15,038 bases of DNA from Candidatus Aminicenantota bacterium. GTDB taxonomy: Bacteria; Acidobacteriota; Aminicenantia; Aminicenantales; Aminicenantaceae. The DNA lies in NCBI GenBank assembly GCA_016926925.1, contig JAFGNQ010000001.1:1-15038 (forward strand), written 5' to 3'. Below the pieces are notes generated by a model. That model had not been told where the DNA came from. It was given only the letters and a program-made list of their open reading frames with translations, and made no database searches. A program made the position numbers and the translations under genes. How positions within the stretch are numbered: position 1 is the stretch's first letter; each line of letters opens with the position of its first letter. Shown in pieces: positions 1 to 7,494 of the stretch.

Positions 1-282
1 GGCATAGGCACCGTCCGTGCTTATGTTGATGATGCGTCCCCAGTTTACCTTTAGGTCGATGCGACGTCGGGCGAACTCCTTCATCGTCAGAGCCACGGCC
101 CGGCAGTTCACGGCAAAGTGCTCGTCATGGGTTTTGGCAGTGATGGGAGTCATGGGATACTCATCTACAAACATCGGATTTTTCTTCAATTCAGCAGGCG
201 GGATAAAGGTGTCGCACCTGTCGAAGGCGGCATGGTGTTGCTCAGCCTGAAAATTTCCCCGGAACGGATAGGATTTTATCAT
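1..282 (-). pseudogene. 5'-truncated short-chain dehydrogenase/reductase (SDR) fragment
   Basis: The minus frame is open from an ATG at 282 to the window edge (94 codons). From about position 231 down it reads like the middle of a classical SDR: an 'AAFDR' segment matching what normally follows the NNA motif, then 'HFAVNCRAVALTMKEFARR', then 'WGRIINIST' carrying the usual catalytic Ser/Thr region. The YxxxK catalytic pair would lie beyond the left edge. What is missing is the N-terminal 80 to 90 residues of the family, including the TGxxxGxG cofactor loop; the 17 codons before the homology do not resemble SDR sequence, and the DNA further upstream is the start region of the opposite-strand hydrolase gene. 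I infer a 5'-truncated remnant rather than a working enzyme. A less likely alternative is a short SDR-like protein starting at 282, for which I see no convincing ribosome binding site. Confidence 0.65.
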
Positions 283-331
283 TTATCCGAGAGGATTTGC
301 AATTTTGTCCCAAATTTATTATCAATGAAGT

Positions 332-1222
332 ATGAGAAAACACAAGCATAAACAATTTGCAGTGATTTTCGCTGCCATCTTTGTGCTCTTGAACCTTTCC
401 ACTGCTCTCAATTCTCAAGAAGACGTATCCTTCACCCTCGAAAAAGTCTCTGGAGAGGTCTACGCTCTCATCGGCCCCGGAGGGAGCATAGGCATTTTTA
501 AAAGCAAAGATGCCTTGCTCGTCGTGGATGCCAATTACGCCAAGTCGGCCGAGTCGATCATGGCCGAAATACGAAAATTGAGTCCTCTGCCCATCCGCTA
601 TTTGATCAACACCCACTATCACGGCGACCACACCGGCGGCAACGCTATCATCGGAAAAGGAGCCGAGATCGTCAGCCACACAAAGTGCAGGGAATCTTTT
701 CTGGCCAACCAGAAACCGGAGGAATCGGGGGAAATCCCCGGAGCCCCTCAAAAAATTTATGAGACGGACATGACGCTCAAAATAGGAGAAGAAACGGTCA
801 AGCTGCTTTATTTCGGTCCGGGACACACTTCAGGAGACACGGTTGTGGTCTTCGAAAAGGCTAAAGTCATCCATGCCGGGGATCTCTTCTTCCACGGCTT
901 GCCGCCCTACATCGATGTCAGGGACGGCTCCGACACCGGCAACTGGGTTAAGACGATCGGGAAATTGGCGGAGAAATACCCGGATTACAAAGTCATCCCC
1001 GGACACGGACCGGTAACGACCATGCCGGACTTCATGGAATTCGCTGATTACCTGAGGTATCTGAGAGGCGGGGTGGAGGCCGCCGTCAAGGCCGGAAAGA
1101 CCAAAGAACAAACTGTGGATTCGATCGACCTCAGATCCTTCGATCACATCCGTGATATGGGGGACTTCCTGACCAAGAAAAAGAACATCGAGTGGATCTA
1201 CGACGAAATGACACGGAAATAG
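332..1222 (+). CDS. Exported metallo-beta-lactamase-fold hydrolase
   Basis: This 296-residue protein has a basic N-terminus and a hydrophobic segment (about residues 8-26), consistent with a Sec signal peptide. The zinc-binding signature of the metallo-beta-lactamase superfamily is complete: His95-x-His97-x-Asp99-His100 in THYHGDHTGGN, His165 in GPGHTSGD, Asp184 in HAGD and His225 in IPGHG. Spacing and sequence are closest to the periplasmic subclass-B-like or QuiP-like hydrolases of unknown substrate, not to glyoxalase II or RNase Z. A dinuclear zinc hydrolase is well supported; the substrate (lactone, beta-lactam, ester or other) cannot be read from sequence. The ribosome binding site is weak (TGAAG a few bases before the ATG), but the signal peptide fits this start. 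It converges with the dipeptidase gene, leaving only 15 bases between the two stop codons and no clear terminator. Confidence 0.9.
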   Translation: MRKHKHKQFAVIFAAIFVLLNLSTALNSQEDVSFTLEKVSGEVYALIGPGGSIGIFKSKDALLVVDANYAKSAESIMAEIRKLSPLPIRYLINTHYHGDHTGGNAIIGKGAEIVSHTKCRESFLANQKPEESGEIPGAPQKIYETDMTLKIGEETVKLLYFGPGHTSGDTVVVFEKAKVIHAGDLFFHGLPPYIDVRDGSDTGNWVKTIGKLAEKYPDYKVIPGHGPVTTMPDFMEFADYLRYLRGGVEAAVKAGKTKEQTVDSIDLRSFDHIRDMGDFLTKKKNIEWIYDEMTRK

Positions 1223-1237
1223 TTCCGAGATTTTCGC

Positions 1238-2509
1238 TCAATCAGTCTGAAAACGGTGGGCGACCTGTTCGACCTCGCGCCAGACACGGAGTGTGTTTCC
1301 GCTCCAGATCTTTGCGATCTGGTCTTCTCCATATCCGCGCCTGACAAGCTCCAGAGTGATGTTGAATGTTTCGCCGGCATCTTCCCACCCGACAAGACTC
1401 CAGCTCCGGTCATAGAAGTCCGAGCTTATGGCGACATGATCGATGCCGATGCGCTCTACAAGAGAATCGATGTGGTCCACAAAATCGCGGACATCGGCCG
1501 ATGGGAATTTTCGCTCGATCTCTTCCAAACGGGCATTGTAAGCAGCGCGTTCATCGGAAGAGGCTTTTTCGAAGGCCAGAAAAAAAGGCCAGTACTCACC
1601 GGGGAATCCAAGCTCTTTGCGTAAGGCTTCAATGGCCGCTGTTTTCTCGGGCGCCTCTTCCTTGATGGTCATCTTGAGTCCCACAAGATGAAAAACGCCT
1701 CCGTTTTCTTTGAGGGCGAGAAGCTGCTCGTCATCCCACATGCGCTCGATCCCGCAAAAATCGCGGTGGCTGGAATGGGAGGCCATGACCGGGGCCCGGG
1801 AGAGCCGGACCACATCCAGCACGGATTGTTTTCCGATGTGGGAGACATCGATGATCATACCCAATCGGTTCATTTCAGTCACAACCTCTTGGCCGAAAGG
1901 GCTGAGTCCGCTATGAAGAGGAGGCTGGGAATCCAGACCGAGGTTGGAGGTGCAGATTTGATTGTGGCCGATGTGGGAAAGGGTGATGTAGCGGACACCG
2001 AGGTCGAAGAATTCGGAAAGATTCCCGATAGTCTCACCCAGGGGGTATCCGTTTTCCATGGCTATGATGGCGGTTATTTTTCCCTGTCCATGTATGTCGA
2101 GAACCTCATCGGGATGCCGGGCGATGCCGATTTCTCCGGGCAACTCTTCCCGGGCAACTCGATGAATTGTATCGATTTTTTCTAGGGCCAGCTTGTGTGC
2201 CTCATCATAGCCCTTTTCCGTGAGCGGACCTTGCTCCACATAGGCAGCGAAAAAAGCTCCGTCCAGGCCTCCGGACTTCATGGAAGATAAGCTGGCCAAT
2301 TTCTTATGCCCCATCTTTTCCGGCGAGTCAGGAGTAAAAAAGGTGACTTCGATATCAATGTGTGCATCCAAGGTTAAAACACGATCGTGTATGGCCTTCG
2401 CCCGGGATACGATATCCGAGTCTTGGGCATGGTCATCATTATGCCGGTCCACACATGCGGCGCAAACAAACAGGAATCCCAAAAGAGAAACCACAAAGAA
2501 TCTATTCAT
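1238..2509 (-). CDS. Membrane dipeptidase, peptidase family M19, predicted lipoprotein
   Basis: I place the start at the ATG at 2509, giving 423 residues. It follows an AAAGGAG ribosome binding site and begins a lipoprotein signal ending in a C-A-A-C type lipobox with Cys19 as the likely lipidated residue. An upstream in-frame ATG at 2620 would put a charged non-signal sequence in front and would lie upstream of the candidate -10 box. M19 (renal-dipeptidase-like) zinc ligands are visible: His50 and Asp52 in LDAHID, Glu152 in MENGYPLG, His224 in DVSHIG, His245 in ASHSS, and a C-terminal ISSDFYD segment. The last matches the family GSDFDG region but is altered. Members hydrolyse dipeptides, often with a D-residue at the C-terminal side. 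As a lipoprotein it should act in the periplasm or at the cell surface. Family assignment is firm; substrate is inferred. Confidence 0.92.
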   Translation of the reverse strand: MNRFFVVSLLGFLFVCAACVDRHNDDHAQDSDIVSRAKAIHDRVLTLDAHIDIEVTFFTPDSPEKMGHKKLASLSSMKSGGLDGAFFAAYVEQGPLTEKGYDEAHKLALEKIDTIHRVAREELPGEIGIARHPDEVLDIHGQGKITAIIAMENGYPLGETIGNLSEFFDLGVRYITLSHIGHNQICTSNLGLDSQPPLHSGLSPFGQEVVTEMNRLGMIIDVSHIGKQSVLDVVRLSRAPVMASHSSHRDFCGIERMWDDEQLLALKENGGVFHLVGLKMTIKEEAPEKTAAIEALRKELGFPGEYWPFFLAFEKASSDERAAYNARLEEIERKFPSADVRDFVDHIDSLVERIGIDHVAISSDFYDRSWSLVGWEDAGETFNITLELVRRGYGEDQIAKIWSGNTLRVWREVEQVAHRFQTD

Positions 2510-2576
2510 CGTTACCGAAGTCTCCTTTCGACGTCTCTCGATACGAGGCCGGAAAATCCAGCGTCGATCCGACTGC

Positions 2577-2582
2577 ATTATA
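2577..2582 (-). promoter_or_regulatory. Candidate -10 box for the M19 dipeptidase gene
   Basis: The minus strand reads a perfect TATAAT here, about 68 bases upstream of the chosen start at 2509. The -35 region at 17 or 18 bases spacing (around 2600-2606) is poor, so only the -10 element is supported. If correct, it excludes the upstream in-frame ATG at 2620 as the translation start. Confidence 0.35.
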
Positions 2583-2748
2583 CACCAAGCAGCGTCCGTC
2601 TGAATACAAGTGCGAAACAAACTGAATGATACCGGCTCTTTGACTGTGGCCGGTTCCGATGAATGGCCACAAGTTCCCCGTCATTCCATCCCGGAAACCA
2701 ACACCAAGCCGAACCGGAGGCTCTCTTGAACGGCAGGATTATTCACCA

Positions 2749-2777
2749 TTGAAGCCCCTTGAAGCCTGTGGTATAAC
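2749..2777 (+). promoter_or_regulatory. Sigma70-type promoter for the PqiA-like gene
   Basis: TTGAAG (2749-2754), a 17-base spacer and TATAAC (2772-2777) form a near-consensus housekeeping promoter. Transcription would start around 2784, about 24 bases before the ATG at 2808. The spacer contains a second copy of TTGAAGCC (2759-2766), so the sequence is an 8-base tandem repeat with a 10-base period overlapping the -35 element. Confidence 0.55.
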
Positions 2778-2807
2778 CGTTTAGGTATTGGGGCTGATCC
2801 TAAGACT

Positions 2808-3320
2808 ATGGATGAAGAGGATAGAAACGCTGTCAGGCTCCTCAGGAGTCCGCTCAGGAAGAGCTGGCACGTCGATCTTCTGCTTTGGTCATCCCTGGTA
2901 ACGCTGGGAATAGGGCTTTTCGCTCCCATTCTGACTTTCCGGAAACTCCTTTTTTTCAAGAGCACGGTTTCCATATATTCTGTCCTCACCGGTCTTATCC
3001 GGGAGAAAGAATACATTCTGTTTCTGATCATCGTTGTCTTTTCCGTCCTATTCCCGCTGGCTAAAAATGGCTTTATCGCCCTGACCCATTACTCACGCTC
3101 GCCTTCGTCAGGAAAGAGGGAAGCCTTCCTCCGCTATCTCGGCCAGGTCAGCAAATGGTCCATGCTGGACGTTTTTCTGGTAGCCCTGCTTGTGGTCATC
3201 GCCCGGTTGGGCGTATTCGGCAGCGTTCAGGTGAGATGGGGAATTTACGTCTTCGCCGCCTCCGTCATCCTGAGCACTCTGGCCGTGAGCCATCTCATCC
3301 AAATTCAGAAGGCTCGCTAA
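2808..3320 (+). CDS. PqiA-like four-helix inner-membrane protein (single domain)
   Basis: This 170-residue protein has four predicted transmembrane segments near residues 22-44, 68-92, 117-136 and 144-164. The segments PLAKNG (83-88) and KWSMLDVFLVALLVV (116-130) match the signature of paraquat-inducible protein A family domains. Classical PqiA/YebS proteins carry two such domains, often with zinc-ribbon cysteines and a PqiB/MCE partner; here there is only one domain, no cysteine motif and no MCE-domain neighbour. PqiA-type proteins are thought to work with MCE proteins in envelope lipid transport, so a related role is possible. The ATG has only a weak ribosome binding site, but the promoter spacing and hydrophobic profile support it. 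Family membership is likely; function is inferred. Confidence 0.8.
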   Translation: MDEEDRNAVRLLRSPLRKSWHVDLLLWSSLVTLGIGLFAPILTFRKLLFFKSTVSIYSVLTGLIREKEYILFLIIVVFSVLFPLAKNGFIALTHYSRSPSSGKREAFLRYLGQVSKWSMLDVFLVALLVVIARLGVFGSVQVRWGIYVFAASVILSTLAVSHLIQIQKAR

Positions 3321-3366
3321 TTCCGAAATGAGCCCGGTCGGCAGGTATCAATAACCATTGTCAGCC

Positions 3367-3402
3367 TTCTCTTCTTGTTTTTTGTCAGGACAAAGAAGAG
3401 AA
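3367..3402. repeat. Inverted repeat upstream of the permease gene
   Basis: TTCTCTTCTT (3367-3376) is the exact reverse complement of AAGAAGAGAA (3393-3402). Within it TTTGT (3381-3385) can pair with ACAAA (3390-3394) around a CAGG loop, so an RNA could fold as an 8 bp stem, a one-sided bulge and a 5 bp tip. No T-run follows on either strand, so it is not a standard intrinsic terminator. It lies between the PqiA-like stop and the permease start and may be an mRNA processing or attenuation element. Confidence 0.45.
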
Positions 3403-3530
3403 ACCGATAGCTGGCAACTTCGCTTTAAAGCTCAAAGGGAACCAAGCGGCTTGAAAATCCGTAAAAAGTTATTGGACCCAATGATGAGCCTTGAACTCAT
3501 ATCCTTCGTCCATAAAAGGAGGGATCGGGA

Positions 3531-5951
3531 ATGCTGAAAAATTACATAAAAACCGCCCTCAGGAATATCCGGAAACAAAAGGGATATTCTCTGATCAACA
3601 TAATGGGCCTGGCTATCGGTTTAGCCAGCTGCCTCCTTATCCTCCTGTACGTCCGGCATGAGCTGAGTTATGACAGCTATCATGAACATGCGGATCGCAT
3701 TTATCGTGTCGTGGGTTCCTTCCGCTTGGGGGGCGTTGACCTGGCTGCGGCCACGGCCCCGGCACCCGCAGCCAAAGCCCTGATCGAAGATTATCCCGAG
3801 GTGGAAGATGCGGTCCGTTTCCGCGACAGCGGAAGCTTCATCGTCCAGTACGGGGAAAACAGCTTCCGGGAACAGCAGATCGTGTTTGCCGATCCCTCCT
3901 TCTTCGGCTTCTTTGCCATACCACTCATCAAAGGCAATTCGGAAACCGCCTTGACGAATCCCAACACCCTGATCATGAGCCGGAAGACAGCCGAAAAATA
4001 TTTCGGTAACGATGAGCCTTTGGGCAAAACTGTAAGACTTGACAACAACCAAGACTACAAAGTGACCGGCGTCTTCGACAGCATTCCTTCCAACACCCAC
4101 TTCCATTTCGAGATCCTCCTTTCCATGCCTTCCTTGGAGGAAAGCAAAGAACAGACCTGGTTCAACAACAATTTCAACACCTACATCCTCCTGAATGAAA
4201 AGGCCGACTGGAGGGCATTGGAGGCCAAATTCCCGGCCATGCTCAAAAAATACATGGGACCCCAGGTCCAACTGATCCTGGGCAAAACCTGGGATGAATT
4301 GATTCAGGGAGACATGAAAGCGGAATTTTTTCTCCAGCCGCTTCGTGACATCCATCTCCACTCGGACCTGGTGGCCGAGCTGGAGCCCAACAGTGATATC
4401 ACCTATGTCTACATTTTTTCGGCTATCGCCCTTCTCGTCCTGCTCATCGCCTCCATCAATTTCATGAACCTCTCTACGGCCCGGTCGGCAGGCAGGTCAA
4501 AGGAGGTGGGAATCCGGAAAGTGCTTGGCTCTCACAGGAAACAGTTGATAAAGCAATTTCTAACGGAAGCAGCGATTTACAGCATTATCTCCCTAGCCTT
4601 GGCACTCCTTCTGGTCAAGCTGGTTTTGCCTCTTTTCAATGCGATTTCGGGAAAAGAATTCACCTTCATCGATTTAATAGGCGGATCCACAATCGCCGCT
4701 CTGTTGGTTATCACTTTCCTTACGGGTTTCATGGCAGGATGCTATCCTGCCTTTTTCATCTCCGCTTTCCGACCGGCAAACGTGCTGAAAGGGAAATTGA
4801 AGACCGGAATTAAAACCGGCCCTTTGCGGAGCGGACTGGTCGTCTTTCAGTTTGCAACATCCGTCATTCTCATCATCGGTACCGTGATCGTTTACAGCCA
4901 GCTCCAATTCATCCAGAATAAAAAGCTCGGCTACGCCAAAGATCAGGTGCTCGTTTTGAAAAACACCTACCTCCTGGGAAACCAGGCCGAGGTTTTTAAG
5001 AATGAGATGCTGGCCCTTCCCCAGTTTCTCAGCGGAACCATATCCGGTTTTCTCCCCACTCCATCTAACCGAAACAACACGACGGTCTTCCCCGAGGGAA
5101 GATTCGAGGACGAGCACACGACTTCGATACAAATATGGAGCGTGGACTATGACTACATCCCTACGCTGGGTATGACAATCCTCGAAGGAAGGAATTTTTC
5201 CAGAGAATACGGGACCGACATCGATGCCGCCATTGTCAACGAGACGGCAGTCAAGCAGTACGGATGGGATTCTGCCCTGGGCAAAAGAGTGAGCTATTAC
5301 ACGACCGCTCAAGGCGACACGAAAAACATGACCATTATCGGAGTGCTCGAAAATTTCCATTTCGAGTCGCTCCGAAACACGATCGGCCCTTTGCTGGTGT
5401 ATCTGGGCAAGAGCAATGAGTTTACAGCATTCCGGATCAACACGGAGAATCTTTCCGGGGCCATCGACCTTATGAGGAAAAAGTGGCAGGCTATGGCTCC
5501 CAACCAGCCTTTTGAATACGCATTCATGGATGATCAATTCGACGATCTGTATAAAGCCGAACAGAGAATAGGAAAAATCTTCAACGTTTTTGCCGTACTG
5601 GTCATACTCATAGGCTGCCTGGGTTTGTTCGGCCTCTCTGCCTTTACTGCCGAACAGAAAACCAAAGAAATCGGAATCCGGAAAGTCCTGGGGGCCACGG
5701 TTTCCAACATCATCCGGTTGCTCTTGAAAGAATTTGTGATTCTTATCGGAATCGCCAACCTCATTGCCTGGCCTGTCGCTTACTTTTTGATGCGTCGCTG
5801 GCTGGCGGATTTCGCCTACCGGATTTCGCCAAGCATCTTGGTTTTTCTCTTTGCAGGAACGGGGACGCTGATGATCGCTCTGCTGACCGTGAGCTTCCAG
5901 GCGTTGAAGGCGGCTTATTCCGATCCGGTAAAATCCTTGAAATATGAATAG
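3531..5951 (+). CDS. FtsX/MacB-type ABC transporter permease
   Basis: This 806-residue protein begins with MLKNYIKTALRNIRKQKG, then a transmembrane helix (about 20-41) and a large extracytoplasmic MacB-like domain. A first FtsX core follows (about 292-410) with the coupling motif KEVGIRKVLGS. A second helix and periplasmic domain start near 434, and a C-terminal FtsX core (about 682-800) repeats the motif as KEIGIRKVLGA. This duplicated-FtsX architecture is typical of type VII-like export or mechanotransmission permeases that need a separate ATPase of the LolD/MacB type. No ATPase or membrane-fusion gene is in the window, so the partner must be encoded elsewhere or at a distance. A strong AAGGAGG-like ribosome binding site lies about 7 bases before the ATG. 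Substrate is unknown; relatives in Acidobacteriota and Bacteroidota occur in many paralogous copies. Confidence 0.93.
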   Translation: MLKNYIKTALRNIRKQKGYSLINIMGLAIGLASCLLILLYVRHELSYDSYHEHADRIYRVVGSFRLGGVDLAAATAPAPAAKALIEDYPEVEDAVRFRDSGSFIVQYGENSFREQQIVFADPSFFGFFAIPLIKGNSETALTNPNTLIMSRKTAEKYFGNDEPLGKTVRLDNNQDYKVTGVFDSIPSNTHFHFEILLSMPSLEESKEQTWFNNNFNTYILLNEKADWRALEAKFPAMLKKYMGPQVQLILGKTWDELIQGDMKAEFFLQPLRDIHLHSDLVAELEPNSDITYVYIFSAIALLVLLIASINFMNLSTARSAGRSKEVGIRKVLGSHRKQLIKQFLTEAAIYSIISLALALLLVKLVLPLFNAISGKEFTFIDLIGGSTIAALLVITFLTGFMAGCYPAFFISAFRPANVLKGKLKTGIKTGPLRSGLVVFQFATSVILIIGTVIVYSQLQFIQNKKLGYAKDQVLVLKNTYLLGNQAEVFKNEMLALPQFLSGTISGFLPTPSNRNNTTVFPEGRFEDEHTTSIQIWSVDYDYIPTLGMTILEGRNFSREYGTDIDAAIVNETAVKQYGWDSALGKRVSYYTTAQGDTKNMTIIGVLENFHFESLRNTIGPLLVYLGKSNEFTAFRINTENLSGAIDLMRKKWQAMAPNQPFEYAFMDDQFDDLYKAEQRIGKIFNVFAVLVILIGCLGLFGLSAFTAEQKTKEIGIRKVLGATVSNIIRLLLKEFVILIGIANLIAWPVAYFLMRRWLADFAYRISPSILVFLFAGTGTLMIALLTVSFQALKAAYSDPVKSLKYE

Positions 5952-6002
5952 CCGAATATGAGGCTATCCGGCCCCCGCTGTTTTGTCGCTCTTGCCCGGA
6001 AT

Positions 6003-6488
6003 TCATGCGATTTTCAATTCCAGCTCCACTCCATGAGGATTCCCGAAGCCGGCCCTTCTGTAGATGTTCATCCCGTCTTCAGAGGCATGCAGGTGGATAT
6101 ACGATAAGCCCAACGATTTGGCTTCTTCGATCAACTCGTGCAGCAGCCGCGTACAGATACCCCTTCCTCTCAATTCCGGGATGGTGTAGAGATTGAGGAT
6201 GTAGCCGAGCCTTCCGGAAGTGCATCCGACAGTGGGGGGTTTTTTCCAGAGGACCATCCCGCCCGTACCGACGGGGCGTCCATCGTCTTCCGCAATCCAG
6301 GCCCTGTAATCCCCTTGAAAAACAGATCGGGAGAAATAGTCGTGACAGGTTTTTCTCAGCTCGTCCGCGGTATCATCCTCCAGCCGACCGTAGACTTCAC
6401 CCAGCATTCGAAGGCGAAATTCGGTCATGAAGGAAACATCGTTCAGCGTAGCCCGGCGGTATTGAAATCCTTGGCTCTTAATGTCCAT
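6003..6488 (-). CDS. GNAT-family N-acetyltransferase
   Basis: This 161-residue protein fits the length of a single GNAT domain. The acetyl-CoA-binding motif A is clear: the strand LGYILNLYTIPE is followed by RGRGICT (107-113), the pyrophosphate loop R-x-x-G-x-G type, then helix LLHELIEEAKSLG. Motif B follows as YIHLHASEDGMNIYRRAGF. A GGGAG ribosome binding site sits 6 bases before the ATG. The acceptor substrate (amino acid, peptide N-terminus, antibiotic or other) cannot be predicted. It is downstream of folD on the same strand, separated by 124 bases, and converges with the permease gene with a 51-base gap. Family assignment is secure; biological role is unknown. Confidence 0.9.
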   Translation of the reverse strand: MDIKSQGFQYRRATLNDVSFMTEFRLRMLGEVYGRLEDDTADELRKTCHDYFSRSVFQGDYRAWIAEDDGRPVGTGGMVLWKKPPTVGCTSGRLGYILNLYTIPELRGRGICTRLLHELIEEAKSLGLSYIHLHASEDGMNIYRRAGFGNPHGVELELKIA

Positions 6489-6573
6489 AAATAACTCCCC
6501 ACTGCTGTTTTTATAGTTTCATGATGCAACGACGTGGCATTTTTCCCCACTTGATGGAGACGAATTCCCCACT

Positions 6574-6597
6574 TCCGCGTGTTAGCGGATTTTTTTT
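6574..6597 (+). terminator. Plus-strand intrinsic terminator-like hairpin
   Basis: TCCGC (6574-6578), a six-base loop and GCGGA (6585-6589) are followed directly by eight T residues (6590-6597) on the plus strand. The stem is short (5 bp) but GC-rich, with the layout of a Rho-independent terminator. It faces against the two flanking minus-strand genes, so it would stop antisense or read-through transcription from the permease, not the folD or GNAT mRNA. Confidence 0.5.
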
Positions 6598-6612
6598 GCT
6601 CTAAGAGGATAA

Positions 6613-7494
6613 TTACGCCCCTAGGGACATTTCTGCTGCTCGAAGAGTATTTTTCAAGAGGCCTGCGATGGTCATAGGCCCCACGCCACCGGGGGAAGGG
6701 GTTATGGCGCCGGCTACATCCTTGACTGCATCAAAATCCACATCCCCGACCCATTTGTACCCCTTCTCAGCCGAAGCATCCTCGACTCTGTTGCTCCCTA
6801 CATCGATCACGTATGCTCCCGGTTTCACCCAGTCGGCCTTGACCATTTGCGGGCGCCCCACGGCTGCTATCAAAATATCGGCGCGGCGGCACACTCCAGG
6901 CAAATCGCGGGTACGGCTGTGGCAGACCGTCACCGTGGCATTGCGGTGGATCAGAAGCAAAGCTACCGGCATACCGACGATGTTGCTCCGGCCCAGAACC
7001 ACGGCTTCGGCCCCGTCGAATTCCGCTCCCGCTTCCTCCAGGAGGACCATGACTCCCGCAGGTGTGCAGGGTACGAACAGAGGTTTGCGTCCCTTCATAG
7101 TCAGACGGCCGATGTTGACCGGATGAAACCCATCCACATCCTTTTGAAGAGGAACGACACTAAGTACGGCCTCCTCGTCGATGTGACCGGGAAGGGGAAG
7201 CTGCACCAGAATGCCGTGAACCTTCGGGTCGGAACCCAGGCTGTGCACCAGGGACTCAACCTCCGCCTGGCTGGATTCGGCGGGCAAGACATGCCCGAAG
7301 GATTCGATGCCCACTTTTTTACAACGGTTCTGTTTCATGCGAACGTACTGGTGAGAGGCGGGGTTGTCGCCCACGAGCACGGTTGCCAGCCCCGGCCGGA
7401 TTCCATGCTTCCTGGCCATATCCTCGACTTTTTTTGCCACATGCTCCCGGATTCCGGAAGCGACCGCCTCTCCGTCGATGATTCTTGCGCTCAA
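6613..7494 (-). CDS. folD: Bifunctional methylenetetrahydrofolate dehydrogenase / methenyltetrahydrofolate cyclohydrolase
   Basis: This 293-residue protein has the full FolD pattern. It interconverts 5,10-methylene-THF, 5,10-methenyl-THF and 10-formyl-THF in the cytoplasm, usually with NADP. Tyr50-x3-Lys54 in YVRMK are the catalytic pair; LVQLPLPGHID, the PL-KDVDGFHPVNIGRL region, PCTPAGVM and the nucleotide-binding VLGRSNIVGMPVALLL all match, and the C-terminal GGVGPMTIAGLLKNT is intact. The start codon is TTG at 7494-7492, preceded by GAGGAGG with a 6-base spacer; translation from here gives the standard N-terminus SARIIDGEAVA, so the unusual start is well supported. It is followed by a GNAT gene on the same strand. 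No clear sigma70 promoter was found in the upstream gap. Confidence 0.97.
   Translation of the reverse strand: MSARIIDGEAVASGIREHVAKKVEDMARKHGIRPGLATVLVGDNPASHQYVRMKQNRCKKVGIESFGHVLPAESSQAEVESLVHSLGSDPKVHGILVQLPLPGHIDEEAVLSVVPLQKDVDGFHPVNIGRLTMKGRKPLFVPCTPAGVMVLLEEAGAEFDGAEAVVLGRSNIVGMPVALLLIHRNATVTVCHSRTRDLPGVCRRADILIAAVGRPQMVKADWVKPGAYVIDVGSNRVEDASAEKGYKWVGDVDFDAVKDVAGAITPSPGGVGPMTIAGLLKNTLRAAEMSLGA

Noticed and set aside
265..289. Inverted repeat CGGATA/TATCCG upstream of the hydrolase gene
   Set aside because: Short stem, 13-base loop and no clear relation to a promoter; not called as an operator.
242..826. Long minus-strand open frame over the hydrolase gene
   Set aside because: It is antisense to a complete metallo-beta-lactamase-fold gene with intact motifs and has no recognisable domain or ribosome binding site.
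2510..2620. N-terminal extension of the M19 dipeptidase from an ATG at 2620
   Set aside because: The extension is charged and would bury the lipoprotein signal; the ATG lies upstream of the candidate -10 box.
3422..3431. Palindrome GCTTTAAAGC upstream of the permease
   Set aside because: A single 10-base AT-rich palindrome without a nearby promoter is not enough evidence for a binding site.
5948..5967. Inverted repeat ATAGCC/GGCTAT around the permease stop codon
   Set aside because: Only 6 bp and no T-run; too weak to call a terminator.
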